Assembly: GCF_014268805.2 (NCBI RefSeq)
Contig: NZ_JABWRF020000001.1
Coordinates: 1,498,001 to 1,562,000, forward strand
Direction of reading: 5' to 3'
Origin: Pseudomonas farsensis
GTDB taxonomy: Bacteria; Pseudomonadota; Gammaproteobacteria; Pseudomonadales; Pseudomonadaceae
DNA: 64,000 nucleotides
Shown one piece after another: positions 1 to 8,391 of the stretch; positions within the stretch are counted from its first letter, which is position 1; each line of letters opens with the position of its first letter. Both the position numbers and the translations under genes were made by a program. Under the pieces are notes generated by a model. That model made no database searches and had not been told where the DNA came from. It saw nothing but the letters and a program-made list of their open reading frames with translations.

Positions 1-1
1 C

Positions 2-295
2 GTGGATTGTGTGATGGCCCAGGGGCGCGAGATCCAGGGTGTCCTAGCCGCACTTAGTGGCTCGCCAGAGTTGGCGATGGTCAAGCGCGAGTATCAAAAG
101 GCGTTCATCGGCAAGTGTGCCGGGATATTCGCCCCGTTTTCCGGGCCTGGTGGTGCTTCCAGCTCCAGTCTTTGGGCCATCCTAGGGGCAGCCGAGGCGC
201 TGTCGGATGCTGCACTGGCAGCAGATATCACCCAAGAGCAGGCAAAAGAAGAGTTGCGGCTGACGATTGTGGCGGCGGTTCAGCGCAGCCATTAA
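2..295 (+). CDS. Hypothetical protein, possibly truncated by the window edge
   Basis: An open frame runs from a GTG at base 2 to a TAA stop. An in-frame ATG lies at base 14, but the frame may continue upstream of the window, so the true start is unknown. The visible part is about 97 residues. It has a Ser/Gly-rich centre and an Ala-rich, probably helical C-terminal half, with no recognisable catalytic motif, signal peptide or membrane segment. I do not recognise the family. It precedes a small acidic protein on the same strand, an arrangement that could be a toxin tail followed by its immunity gene, but nothing in the residues proves that. Confidence 0.45.
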   Translation: MDCVMAQGREIQGVLAALSGSPELAMVKREYQKAFIGKCAGIFAPFSGPGGASSSSLWAILGAAEALSDAALAADITQEQAKEELRLTIVAAVQRSH

Positions 296-363
296 CGCCA
301 AACGGCGACGGCAGCCGCTATCGGGCTTTTAACAGCGGTATAGCCACCGGCATATCGTGCGGG

Positions 364-388
364 CAAAAGAAAGCCCACCGAGGCGGGC
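364..388. terminator. GC hairpin with A-rich flank, possible terminator
   Basis: An imperfect GC hairpin (GCCCACCG next to AGGCGGGC, bases 373-388) follows an A-rich stretch. Read on the minus strand it is a stem followed by a T-rich run, the usual look of an intrinsic terminator. No minus-strand gene obviously feeds it, so it may simply insulate the two flanking plus-strand genes. The rest of 296-528 shows nothing else. Confidence 0.35.
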
Positions 389-528
389 AAGGTCTATCAC
401 GTAGGGATGAGTTCATAGTGCCGGGGCCAAGGTGAAAAAAGGGTGAAAGAAACATCTTCGTCATGTGATCATTTCGATCAACTGCACCTTCGTGCATATA
501 TCACTCTTGAACGGATCTTTTGTGCGAG

Positions 529-963
529 ATGCTTCTGATAGATGACGATGCTTGGGACTTTCACCTGTTCGGCGCGAACTTCGAAAGTGAAGAACACGCC
601 CAGCTGTACATCTTCGAGCAGTGGGAAGCAGAGCCGCCCGCCACAGCCAGTGACGATGAATACAGTGCCTGGGAAGAGCGTAATCCGACTTGGCGATTGG
701 CTGAAGACCTTGAGTTCCATATGGACTCTGACTTTGTCGAGTATCCAGGCGGGATAGAGGGTGTTCTGTCGCAGATGCGTTGCCCAGCTGAACGGGCTCA
801 GGTAATCGCCAAAGGCTCAGCGTTTACCCACTTCATCATGATTGGCAGCAACCCGTCAGCCATATGGTGCGACCGTCGCTCGCTTTCCGATCAAGTTGAG
901 CCGGTGACGCGCCTGCCCGAAAGCACCGCAACCATCACCTATCTGGGCAAATACAGCACGTAA
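529..963 (+). CDS. Small acidic protein, possible Imm22-like immunity protein
   Basis: The protein has 144 residues from the ATG at 529; a TTG at 520 is an alternative start without better support. It is acidic and rich in Trp and aromatic residues, with no signal peptide or membrane segment, so it is presumably cytoplasmic. The N-terminal pattern FGANFESEE followed by an acidic, Trp-containing helix recalls the Imm22 (DUF4284) class of polymorphic-toxin immunity proteins. That match is from memory and weak. If right, the partner toxin would lie upstream, at or beyond the window edge. Otherwise it is a hypothetical protein. Confidence 0.55.
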   Translation: MLLIDDDAWDFHLFGANFESEEHAQLYIFEQWEAEPPATASDDEYSAWEERNPTWRLAEDLEFHMDSDFVEYPGGIEGVLSQMRCPAERAQVIAKGSAFTHFIMIGSNPSAIWCDRRSLSDQVEPVTRLPESTATITYLGKYST

Positions 964-1068
964 CGGCGAGCCCCGGCGCTGCGTGGCTTCAAGCCGTTTC
1001 GGTTTGGCGTGGGGGCGGATATAGTGGTCTCGCCCCGGGCACATTGATTGCCCAACACCGAGATCGGT

Positions 1069-1875
1069 ATGTCCCTGCAAAAACGTAACAATGTGCACGT
1101 TGCCGGAAGTGGCACCGCGACGTTGATCCTGTCCCACGGGTTTGGCTGCGACCAGTCGATGTGGAAGTTTCTGCTGCCGCATTTGCTCACCCGCTTTCGC
1201 GTCGTGACCTATGACCTTGTAGGCGCTGGCCAATCTGATACTCAAGCCTACGACCGCGACAAGTACGCGTCATTGTGGGGCTATGCGTCTGACCTCAACG
1301 AATTGATCGACGAATTCGCCCAAGGGCCGATTATCGTCGTTGGCCATTCGGTTAGCGCAATGGTCGGCGCCTTGGCTGAGCGCCAGAGTGCCGGGCGAAT
1401 CGCTGCGCTGATAATGATTGGCGGCTCGCCTTGCTATATCAATTCGCCAGGGTATACAGGCGGCTTCTCGGCAGAAGAAGTGCACTCATTGCTGCATACC
1501 ATTGATGAGAACTTCAAAGGTTGGTCCAGCAGCATGGCCCCGGTACTGATGGGCACGCCTGGGCAGCCGGCGCTTGGCGAGGAGCTGGTCAGCAGCTTTT
1601 GCCGCACCGATGCGCAGATCGCCAGGCACTTCGCCCGCGTGATCTTTTTGTCCGATCACCGCGCTGACATAGCTGGGCTTCAGTTACCGACACTGATCTT
1701 GCAATCCACAGGTGACCCGGTCGTGCCCGTGGCGGTGGGTGATTATCTGCACGCCGCACTACCTAACAGCCATTTGAGCCTTATTGATAACATGGGCCAT
1801 TACCCGCAGATGAGCGCGCCCAGTGCCTGTTCGGCGGCGATGGATGTGTTTTTTGCGAGTTGCCAGCTGGGATAA
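1069..1875 (+). CDS. RsbQ-like alpha/beta hydrolase
   Basis: This 268-residue alpha/beta hydrolase closely follows Bacillus RsbQ and the plant KAI2/D14 receptors in length and motifs. It has an oxyanion-side HGFGCDQSMW near residue 23, the nucleophile elbow GHSVSA with Ser94, an acidic residue in the STGDPVVP stretch and a C-terminal GHYPQM histidine. Members usually hydrolyse or sense a small hydrophobic ligand. In Bacillus the partner is the PAS phosphatase RsbP. No PAS or phosphatase partner is adjacent here, so it may act alone. The ATG at 1069 matches the RsbQ N-terminus; a TTG at 1048 would add seven residues. The substrate is unknown. Confidence 0.85.
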   Translation: MSLQKRNNVHVAGSGTATLILSHGFGCDQSMWKFLLPHLLTRFRVVTYDLVGAGQSDTQAYDRDKYASLWGYASDLNELIDEFAQGPIIVVGHSVSAMVGALAERQSAGRIAALIMIGGSPCYINSPGYTGGFSAEEVHSLLHTIDENFKGWSSSMAPVLMGTPGQPALGEELVSSFCRTDAQIARHFARVIFLSDHRADIAGLQLPTLILQSTGDPVVPVAVGDYLHAALPNSHLSLIDNMGHYPQMSAPSACSAAMDVFFASCQLG

Positions 1876-1910
1876 GCCTGCCGCAAGCGCCTGGGCCAGG
1901 CCAGAAAAGA

Positions 1911-1934
1911 AAACCCGCCACGGTGGGCGGGTTT
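1911..1934. terminator. Bidirectional intrinsic terminator
   Basis: The inverted repeat AAACCCGCC...GGCGGGTTT lies 36 bases after the hydrolase stop. It has A-rich sequence on its left and T residues closing the right arm, so it can act as a terminator in both directions. It most likely ends the hydrolase transcript. Confidence 0.7.
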
Positions 1935-2063
1935 GAATTAGAACGTATCAAAGCCAGGCCAGTGTGCCGCTCGCTTTGTCAGAATTTCGTGAAAGTGCCT
2001 GGATACAGCGTTGAACAAACGTTACCGGATTTTTCGCAGCGCATCGCGAGGGGCTCCGCTAAC

Positions 2064-2090
2064 AAAAAAAGCCCGCCGGTAAAGGCGGGC
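2064..2090 (-). terminator. Intrinsic terminator (minus strand)
   Basis: The stem GCCCGCC/GGCGGGC (bases 2071-2090) is preceded on the plus strand by seven A residues. On the minus strand this is a stem followed by a T tract. It could end leftward transcription from the DoxX gene, which would run antisense through the small acidic gene. Confidence 0.65.
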
Positions 2091-2218
2091 CAAGGACGTT
2101 TTGAAGGGAGAGCCTTTACCTTGCGCCTGCGTGGTTAACTCAAGGTTAACGCTCGCGCGCATTGACCCTTGGCACGCTTGGGCCTATATAGGCGGGGTTG
2201 AGGTGAAAGGAGCCTGCC

Positions 2219-2407
2219 ATGCGTGACGAAGACGATCTGCACGAACCCGAGCACGACCACCTGCTCGACCATGAATTCCACGACGGCTTTGACCCCGAGG
2301 CAGATGCCCAAGGCGTGCTGGATGAAGTCGAGGAGGATGAAGACCTGCTCGATGACTTCGACGATGACGATAATCCCCCGGCCTGGCACGACGACTGCGA
2401 CGACTGA
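2219..2407 (+). CDS. Highly acidic small protein (62 aa)
   Basis: A 62-residue frame begins 6 bases after an excellent AAGGAG ribosome-binding site. Thirty of the 62 residues are Asp or Glu, six are His, and one Cys lies in the C-terminal DDCDD. There is no signal peptide or hydrophobic segment. I do not recognise a family. The composition suggests a disordered polyanion that could bind metal ions or basic proteins, but that is inference. It is convergent with the DoxX gene, and its stop is 19 bases from the DoxX stop. Confidence 0.7.
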   Translation: MRDEDDLHEPEHDHLLDHEFHDGFDPEADAQGVLDEVEEDEDLLDDFDDDDNPPAWHDDCDD

Positions 2408-2426
2408 CGCCGCAGCCGCAGTCGGC

Positions 2427-2840
2427 TTAGCGCCGGTCCAGTGAAATGCGCCCAGGGCCTGCGACGGCCAGCGCCAGCAGGCCGCCGATGATGCTCATGT
2501 TTTTCAGAAACTGGGTCATGTTGGCGCTGCGCTCGGGGTCGACCATGTTCCAGAACGGGTGGCCGATCAGCGCCGTGCCCAGCACGAACAGCGCGAACAG
2601 CAACGCCAGCGGCCGGGTGTAGAAGCCCAGGATCAGCAGGATGGCGACTGCGAACTCCATGACCACTGCCACCGCAGCGGCCAAGGTCGGGGCAGGGGCG
2701 CCGAGTGAGGTCATATAGGCTACCGTGCCGTCGAAGCCGGTCAGCTTTCCCCAGCCGGCGAGCACGAACAGGACCATCAACAGAATGCGGGCGAGCAGCA
2801 GGATGATGTCGCGTTGCCCTTCGAGCAGTGCATAGCGCAT
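2427..2840 (-). CDS. DoxX family membrane protein
   Basis: The protein has 137 residues with four hydrophobic segments and the DoxX-type opening ILLLARILLMVLFVLAGWGK, followed by FDGTVAYM and LGFYTRPLAL motifs. DoxX proteins are small inner-membrane proteins. Some form part of thiosulfate:quinone oxidoreductase, and others are linked to redox stress (the mycobacterial MRC complex). The start at 2840 has a GGAG ribosome-binding site. A longer frame upstream reads through the tRNA-Leu gene and was rejected. A specific function is not evident; the thiosulfate genes (tsdBA) are 12 kb away and not obviously linked. Confidence 0.85.
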   Translation of the reverse strand: MRYALLEGQRDIILLLARILLMVLFVLAGWGKLTGFDGTVAYMTSLGAPAPTLAAAVAVVMEFAVAILLILGFYTRPLALLFALFVLGTALIGHPFWNMVDPERSANMTQFLKNMSIIGGLLALAVAGPGRISLDRR

Positions 2841-2926
2841 GGCGGCGCTCCAATGAACAGTGACACTGTCCACTCTAGCAGCTAGCTGGCGAATGACTGG
2901 CGGGCGGATAAGGCGGGGAGCAGCAA

Positions 2927-3011
2927 TGGTGCCTCGACCCGGACTCGAACCGGGATGCCTTGCGGCGGCGCATTTTAAGTGCGATGTGTCTACCAATTTC
3001 ACCATCGAGGC
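2927..3011 (-). tRNA. tRNA-Leu (anticodon UAA)
   Basis: The minus strand gives an 85-nt class II tRNA. The acceptor stem GCCTCGA pairs with TCGAGGC and an encoded CCA end follows. The D-arm contains TTGGTAGACAC, the anticodon loop CTTAAAA has UAA at the centre, a long variable arm is present, and the T-arm is GGTTCGAGTCC. These are the standard features of bacterial leucine tRNA. It lies just upstream of the DoxX gene, with no sign of an integrated element. Confidence 0.96.
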
Positions 3012-3206
3012 CGATGTGAAGCAGCCGATTAGACACGAAAATATTGCGCAAATCAACGATTTAGGGTGCCTGCTGGCACGAGCTGCCCGCCATGGGCGTG
3101 TTGAATACGCGGCCTTGAGGCTCTAGGTTTCCCCCGTGGCCACCTCTTTGTGTATAGCGAAGTGGCCAGGGTGGGTGTTACAGGTAGTCAGGTGTTTCCC
3201 GGTACG

Positions 3207-4826
3207 TCAGACCACAAAACGCGTGACCAATTGGTTGAGGTTGATGGCCAATTGCGACACTTCCCCGCAAGCACTGGCTGTCTGGCTTGCCCCGGCAGCA
3301 CTCTGCGAGGCGAGGTCGCGGATACGCAAAAGGTTCTGGTCCACTTCACGCGCGACATGGGACTGCTCTTCAGACGCCGTGGCGATTTGCATGTTACGCT
3401 CATTGATTTGCGTGATCGCAGTGGCGATCTGGTCCAGCGAAGTGCTGGCTTCCTGAGCAATGTCCAAGGACTGGTTGGCCAAATCACGGCTAGTGGTCAT
3501 CGCCTGTACCGCCTGCTCGGAATCGGTCTGAATCGTTGCAATCATCTGCTCGATCTCTTGCGTCGACAGTTGAGTGCGATGCGCCAACGCCCTGACCTCG
3601 TCAGCGACCACAGCAAAGCCTCGCCCCTGTTCACCTGCCCGCGCAGCTTCGATTGCGGCGTTCAGCGCCAGCAAGTTGGTTTGCTCGGCAATGCCCCGGA
3701 TAACCTCCACGACTTTGGAGATAGCCTGCGCACGGTTCGACAACCCTTGGATCTGTTCGCTTGTTTGCTCCACGTTGCCGCTGAGCCGCTGGATCGACTT
3801 CAAGGTCTGCGCCACCCGGTCCAGCCCGCTCTCGGTAAAGCCTTGCGTGCGTTTCGAGTCCTGGGAGGCGGACTCGGCACTGCGAGCCACTTCATCCACG
3901 GCGGCGCTCATCTCGGTAACCGCGGTGGCAGCCTGGTTGACTTCATCATTTTGGGACACCAGGCCACGGCTCGATGCTTCCGTGACGGCGGTCATTTCCT
4001 CGGCTGCCGAGGCCAACTGAGTGGAGGAATCGGATATCTGCACAATCGTATCGCGCAGATTGTGTTGCATTTGCGCCAAGGCCTTGAGCAGCCTGGCGGC
4101 TTCATCGGTTCCGATAACCTGCACTTCCTTCGACAAGTCGCTGCTCGCGATCCGCTCGGCCACAGACAATGCATTACTGATGGGCGAGGTGATGCTCTTG
4201 GTCAGCAGGACTGCCAGGGCAATGGTCAGCAGCACGACAACGGCAATGATGCTTACGACAAGCGTGCGGCCTGATGAATAGATGCTGGTTGCCATTTCGC
4301 CCGCTGCTGCCGCCCCGCTGTTGTTGAAGTCGGTGAGGTCCTTGATCTGCTGTTCCATCTTGCTGGTCAGCGGACGAATGCTCGCGGCAACCAGGCGTAC
4401 TGCTGAGGGGATGTCGCCTGCCTTCATCATGGGTTCCAGCAGTTCCAACTGCTGTTGATAAGCTTGCGCGCTGTTTTTAACTTCAGAGAACAAGGCGCGC
4501 TCTTTGTCGCTGGCAATAAGTGCCTCATAACCCGCTACGGTGTCGGCCAGGACCTTGCGGTAGGCAGGGAAGCTTTCGATGGTTTTCTGCAGGCTTTGTG
4601 GGTCTGCCAGCCCGCGCTGGGTTTCCAGCCTCAGGCGAAGCGTCGCAGCGTTCATCATCGCGGTTTGGCGGATACTGGCCATCCAGTTCTGTTCGACGTC
4701 CTTTTCGATATCGCGCAGCTTGCCCATCTGGACCACTGCAAAAATACCCAGCACCACAACGAGCCCTACGATCAGGGAGAAGAAGAGCGCGGCACGCGGC
4801 GCCAGGTTCAGGTTTCTTAGATTCAC
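3207..4826 (-). CDS. Methyl-accepting chemotaxis protein
   Basis: This 539-residue chemoreceptor has transmembrane helix 1 at about residues 11-33 and a periplasmic four-helix-bundle-type ligand domain of about 150 residues. Transmembrane helix 2 (about 188-209) and a HAMP domain (about 210-262) follow. The cytoplasmic signalling domain has the highly conserved hairpin tip around residues 381-412 ([19 protein letters not shown]). It would relay ligand binding to CheA/CheW and be methylated by CheR. The ligand cannot be told from sequence. No other chemotaxis gene is nearby, as is usual for dispersed Pseudomonas receptors. Confidence 0.95.
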   Translation of the reverse strand: MNLRNLNLAPRAALFFSLIVGLVVVLGIFAVVQMGKLRDIEKDVEQNWMASIRQTAMMNAATLRLRLETQRGLADPQSLQKTIESFPAYRKVLADTVAGYEALIASDKERALFSEVKNSAQAYQQQLELLEPMMKAGDIPSAVRLVAASIRPLTSKMEQQIKDLTDFNNSGAAAAGEMATSIYSSGRTLVVSIIAVVVLLTIALAVLLTKSITSPISNALSVAERIASSDLSKEVQVIGTDEAARLLKALAQMQHNLRDTIVQISDSSTQLASAAEEMTAVTEASSRGLVSQNDEVNQAATAVTEMSAAVDEVARSAESASQDSKRTQGFTESGLDRVAQTLKSIQRLSGNVEQTSEQIQGLSNRAQAISKVVEVIRGIAEQTNLLALNAAIEAARAGEQGRGFAVVADEVRALAHRTQLSTQEIEQMIATIQTDSEQAVQAMTTSRDLANQSLDIAQEASTSLDQIATAITQINERNMQIATASEEQSHVAREVDQNLLRIRDLASQSAAGASQTASACGEVSQLAINLNQLVTRFVV

Positions 4827-4976
4827 GGGCGGACTCCGAAGGGGATGATGGCTGCATGCCTAATCATCATATCGGCCCTGAATGAAAAAAAATGAGATGC
4901 CTCACGAGGCTTTACTGAAGGCTTGAACCTGCCCCGATGTCCGAGCTTTGCAGAGCAAAGACTTCAGGGCGCAAGG

Positions 4977-5189
4977 TCAAGAATTGATCGTGGCCGCCAG
5001 GTCGCGCATGTCACCTGCCGAGTCCCGCAGGCCTTGGGCATGGTCATCCAGCGCAGGGGCGTCGTCCTTGTGGATGGAGTGGCGCAAATAACGGGCGTGG
5101 CCGTCGAGGGCTTCAGACAAGGTGTCCAGGTCGGCGGCGGTGCGCAAAAGGTCGTCTTGCAAGCCTTGCATACGGGGTGTGGCGGGCAT
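4977..5189 (-). CDS. Small helical protein, unknown function
   Basis: A 70-residue protein begins after an AAGGA ribosome-binding site at good spacing. It is hydrophilic with heptad-like Leu spacing (LQDDLLRTAADLDTLSEALD), suggesting one or two amphipathic helices or a short coiled coil. I do not recognise the family. It lies between the chemoreceptor and the PAS kinase, divergent from the kinase. The 150 bases between it and the chemoreceptor start show nothing else. Confidence 0.6.
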   Translation of the reverse strand: MPATPRMQGLQDDLLRTAADLDTLSEALDGHARYLRHSIHKDDAPALDDHAQGLRDSAGDMRDLAATINS

Positions 5190-5329
5190 GTGGCGTCCTT
5201 AACGCTGAAGCGGGCGCCTCTACTATAGGGCATGCCGGGCGGGTTGGTCACGGTCCGACGACAGCCCCGGTAATGGGCGCAGGTTTTAGCTAAGCTGATG
5301 ATGTCTTTCGCGCCGCTTGTGGAGATCCC

Positions 5330-6487
5330 ATGGTTTCAGCGGACCGCCCGACCCCTCCCGCAACACCCGATACGCGCTATGAACGGCTGGTGCAGTCGGT
5401 GGTGGACTACGCCATCTACATGCTCGACCCCACAGGCCACGTGGTGTCTTGGAACGCCGGTGCCCAGCGCATCAAGGGCTATTGCGCCGACGAGGTAATC
5501 GGCCAGCATTTTTCGTTGTTCTTTACCGACCAGGACTGCGCGCAAGGTCGCCCCGCACGCATTCTGCAGCAGGCCCTCGAAGAGGGTGTGGCGCAGGATG
5601 AAGGCTGGCGCGTGCGCAAGGACGGTACGCAGTTCTGGGCGTTGGCAGCGCTGGATGTGATCCGTGATGAGCAGGGTGAGGTGATAGGCCTGGCCAAGGT
5701 GACTCGCGATATTACCGACCGTCGCGATTCGGCCCTGCAGCTCGATGCCATGCGTGCGCAGCTATTCCAGGCACAGAAGCTTGAAGCGCTGGGGCAGTTG
5801 ACCGGTGGCCTGGCCCATGATTTCAACAACCTGCTGACGATCATTCTAAGCTCCGCGCGGCTGGCCCTCGGCAGCCAGGACCCCGTGCGCACGCAGCGCC
5901 TGCTCGAACATATCCTCGATGCCGGCCAGCGGGGCACCCAGCTGACCCAGCAACTCCTCAGTTTTGCCCGGCACCGCCAACTGAGCCATGCACGCATCAC
6001 CCCGGCGCAGGTGATCGAGTCCACCCGCAGCCTGCTTGAGCACGCCTTGCCCCGTGGTATCGTACTGGTCCAGGAGGTTCAGCCTGATCTGCCGCTGATA
6101 GAGGTGGACGCCGGGCAGTTGCAGATGGTGCTGCTTAACCTGATGTTCAACGCGCGCGATGCCATTGCCGAGACAGGGCAGATACGCCTGGTGGTGGCCA
6201 GCGCGCTGTTGGCAGGCGAGGTTGAAGGCCTGCACGGCCTGTTCGTGCGCTTTGACGTGCAGGATGATGGCCAAGGGATCGACCCCCAGGTGCTCCCGAG
6301 AATCTTCGAGCCTTTCTTTACCACCAAGGCTTTCGGCAAGGGCACCGGCCTGGGCCTTAGCCAAGTGTATGGGTTCGCCAAGCAAAGCAATGGTGCAATA
6401 GCCGTGGCCAGCCAGCCGGGTGAGGGCTGCTGCATGAGCCTGTACCTGCCAGCCTGCGCCGACCATCCATCGCCCTCAATCGACTGA
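5330..6487 (+). CDS. PAS-domain sensor histidine kinase
   Basis: This soluble 385-residue kinase has no membrane segment. A PAS domain (about residues 17-133) carries VVDYAIYMLDPTGHVVSWN and KGYCADEVIGQHFS. Next comes a dimerisation/phosphoacceptor helix with LAHDFNNLL (His163), then an HATPase domain with an N-box at NARDA (Asn274), a DDGQGID G1 box and a GTGLGLS G2 box. The HDFNN phosphoacceptor is typical of PAS-linked HPK4-type kinases. It is the first gene of a three-gene plus-strand operon: 12 bases to the KaiC-like ATPase, then a lone receiver protein, its likely phosphotransfer partner. GGAG lies 6 bases before the ATG. The signal is unknown. Confidence 0.93.
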   Translation: MVSADRPTPPATPDTRYERLVQSVVDYAIYMLDPTGHVVSWNAGAQRIKGYCADEVIGQHFSLFFTDQDCAQGRPARILQQALEEGVAQDEGWRVRKDGTQFWALAALDVIRDEQGEVIGLAKVTRDITDRRDSALQLDAMRAQLFQAQKLEALGQLTGGLAHDFNNLLTIILSSARLALGSQDPVRTQRLLEHILDAGQRGTQLTQQLLSFARHRQLSHARITPAQVIESTRSLLEHALPRGIVLVQEVQPDLPLIEVDAGQLQMVLLNLMFNARDAIAETGQIRLVVASALLAGEVEGLHGLFVRFDVQDDGQGIDPQVLPRIFEPFFTTKAFGKGTGLGLSQVYGFAKQSNGAIAVASQPGEGCCMSLYLPACADHPSPSID

Positions 6488-6499
6488 CGGATAACCCTC

Positions 6500-7945
6500 A
6501 TGGTTGAACAACTCAAGCGCCTGCGTACAGGTATCGCCGGACTGGATGCCCTGCTCAAGGGCGGGCTGGTCATCGGGTCTTCGTATATCGTCCAGGGTCA
6601 CCCTGGCTCGGGCAAGACCATCCTGGCCAACCAGCTGGCCTGTAATCACGTGCGCGACGGCGGCCGAGTGCTGGTTGCCACGTTGCTCAGCGAATCCCAC
6701 GAGCGCTTGTTCCAGTACCTGTCGACCTTGAGCTTCTTCGACCGCGAAATGGTCGGTGACACGCTTCAGTTCCTCAGCGCATTCGACACCCTGGAGCAGG
6801 ACGGGCTGGATGCCGTGGTGCGCCTGCTGCGCGAGGAAATCGCCCGGCACCATGCCAGCCTGCTGATCGTCGATGGCCTGCTCAACGCCCGAGCACAGGC
6901 TGCAACCCCCATCGATACCAAGAAGTTCGTCTCTGAACTGCAAGGGCACGCTGCGTTCGCAGGCTGCACGGTGCTGCTGTTGACCAGTTCCAGGCTGGAG
7001 GAGGGCAGCCCCGAGCACACCATGGTCGATGGGGTGATCGAACTGAGCGAGCAAATGGCCGGCAATGCCGCTGTGCGCCATGTTCACCTGCGCAAAACCC
7101 GAGGTAGCGCAGCACTGTCGGGGCGCCATGAGTGCCTGATCGGTGAGGATGGTTTGCAGGTCTTTCCGCGGCTTGAAGCGTTATACAGCCGCCCCACCCA
7201 ACTGGGGTCACAGGTGCTGGAGAAAGTCGGTACCGGTGTGCCGGATCTGGACCGCATGCTGGGCGGTGGCCTGGCGCAAGGTTCTGTCACTCTGTTGATG
7301 GGGCCTTCCGGGGTTGGCAAGACGGCATTGGGCATCGCGTTTCTGGCGGCATCGAGCCGTGAGTCACCGGGCCTGCACTTTGGCTTCTACGAAACCCCGA
7401 CTCGGTTGCGCCTCAAGGCGCAGGCGCTGGGCCTGGGCATTGATGAGTTGGAGCGCAGCGGCGCTGTGCAGCTGTGCTGGCAGCCCACCACTGAAGGCTT
7501 GTTGGATCAGGTAGGTGCACGGCTGCTGGAGCAGGTGCAGGCTTCGGGCGCACGGCGGGTGGTGATCGATAGCCTGGGCGCCTTTGGCAGGCTGGCGCAG
7601 GACCCGGCAAGGCTCAATGCGTTCTTTCGCGCCTTGACGGGCGAGTTGCGCGCGCGGGATGTGACGGTGCTGCTGACTTGGGAAATGCGCGACATCTTCG
7701 GTGCAGAAATCACCGCCCCCGCGCCTGACCTCTCCAGCTTGGTCGACAACCTGGTGTTGATGCGCCTCGCCGAACTCGATGCTTGTGTCCACCGAGTGCT
7801 ATCGGTCATCAAAGTGCGCGACAGCGACCATGATCCATCGCTGCAATCGCTGACCCTGAGCCCGCAAGGTATCCGCCTTGGGCGGGCATTTGAAGGCGCG
7901 GCAGGGGTGCTCAGCGGAACTGCGGTGCAGCAGGATGACCGGTGA
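6500..7945 (+). CDS. KaiC-like double RecA-domain ATPase
   Basis: The 481-residue protein has two tandem KaiC/RecA-type domains. Walker A motifs are GHPGSGKT (residues 33-40) and GPSGVGKT (268-275), and Walker B-like strands are LLIVDGL and RVVIDSLG. In cyanobacterial KaiC two adjacent Glu act in catalysis; here only one seems to remain in each domain (LLSESHE and GFYETP). The second domain ends in a region resembling the KaiC autophosphorylation segment, with Thr405 and Ser412-Ser413. No kaiA or kaiB is nearby. Sitting between a histidine kinase and a receiver gene, it is probably a signalling ATPase rather than a circadian clock. Length is close to that of KaiC (about 519). Confidence 0.92.
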   Translation: MVEQLKRLRTGIAGLDALLKGGLVIGSSYIVQGHPGSGKTILANQLACNHVRDGGRVLVATLLSESHERLFQYLSTLSFFDREMVGDTLQFLSAFDTLEQDGLDAVVRLLREEIARHHASLLIVDGLLNARAQAATPIDTKKFVSELQGHAAFAGCTVLLLTSSRLEEGSPEHTMVDGVIELSEQMAGNAAVRHVHLRKTRGSAALSGRHECLIGEDGLQVFPRLEALYSRPTQLGSQVLEKVGTGVPDLDRMLGGGLAQGSVTLLMGPSGVGKTALGIAFLAASSRESPGLHFGFYETPTRLRLKAQALGLGIDELERSGAVQLCWQPTTEGLLDQVGARLLEQVQASGARRVVIDSLGAFGRLAQDPARLNAFFRALTGELRARDVTVLLTWEMRDIFGAEITAPAPDLSSLVDNLVLMRLAELDACVHRVLSVIKVRDSDHDPSLQSLTLSPQGIRLGRAFEGAAGVLSGTAVQQDDR

Positions 7946-7957
7946 TAGGATAGGGCC

Positions 7958-8317
7958 ATGAACACCATTCTGGTCGTCGACGACGAATACCTGATTGCCG
8001 ACATCCTGGGTTTTGCCTTGGAGGACGCAGGCTTTCTGGTATTAAAGGCCAGTAACGGCACTAGCGCCCTTGAGGCTTTGCGCGACAGGCACGTCGACCT
8101 GGTGATCACCGACTACATGATGCCCCGACAGAACGGCGAAGAGCTGGCCCAGGCCATTCGCAATGACGTGCGCCTCGTCCACCTGCCAGTGGTACTGATG
8201 AGTGGCGCGCAGGCGGGCCGGGGGCGTGACAGCCCGATGCTGTTCGCCGCAGTGTTCGACAAGCCATTCGACATAGACAGGATGATCGCCAAGGTGCGCG
8301 AACTGCTTGGCACCTGA
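7958..8317 (+). CDS. Stand-alone receiver-domain response regulator
   Basis: A single CheY-like receiver of 119 residues has the acidic pocket Asp8-Asp9, phosphoacceptor Asp52 (VITDYMMP), switch Ser82 (LMSGA) and Lys102 (FDKPFD). There is no output domain, so it must act by protein contact. It lies 12 bases after the KaiC-like gene with an AGGA ribosome-binding site. The PAS kinase two genes upstream is the likely phosphodonor, and the KaiC-like ATPase is a plausible partner or target (inference). Its stop converges on csrA with a 74-base gap. Confidence 0.92.
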   Translation: MNTILVVDDEYLIADILGFALEDAGFLVLKASNGTSALEALRDRHVDLVITDYMMPRQNGEELAQAIRNDVRLVHLPVVLMSGAQAGRGRDSPMLFAAVFDKPFDIDRMIAKVRELLGT

Positions 8318-8391
8318 GGGCTGCAAGGCTCCCCGCATGGGCGGGCATGGATCAGTCGCGTCCGTGCGGCTCGATGCTGATGGGCGCGCCG

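Larger units (their letters stand above)
1876..2218. other. Intergenic gap with two hairpins
   Basis: The 343 bases between the hydrolase and the acidic small protein hold two GC hairpins, listed separately, and no convincing gene. A 92-codon frame spans the gap but has no ribosome-binding site and runs through both hairpins. The last 20 bases carry the strong ribosome-binding site of the next gene. Confidence 0.6.

Noticed and set aside
1860..2138. A 92-codon plus-strand frame after the hydrolase
   Set aside because: It has no ribosome-binding site and crosses two terminator hairpins.
2927..3011. tRNA-Leu as an integration site for a genomic island
   Set aside because: No integrase, direct repeat of the tRNA 3' end or change in gene type was seen on either side.
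2841..3056. N-terminal extension of the DoxX gene
   Set aside because: The extension would be translated from the tRNA-Leu sequence. A good ribosome-binding site supports the start at 2840.
6500..7945. A full circadian Kai clock
   Set aside because: No kaiA or kaiB is present and the catalytic residues differ from KaiC, so only a KaiC-like signalling role was kept.
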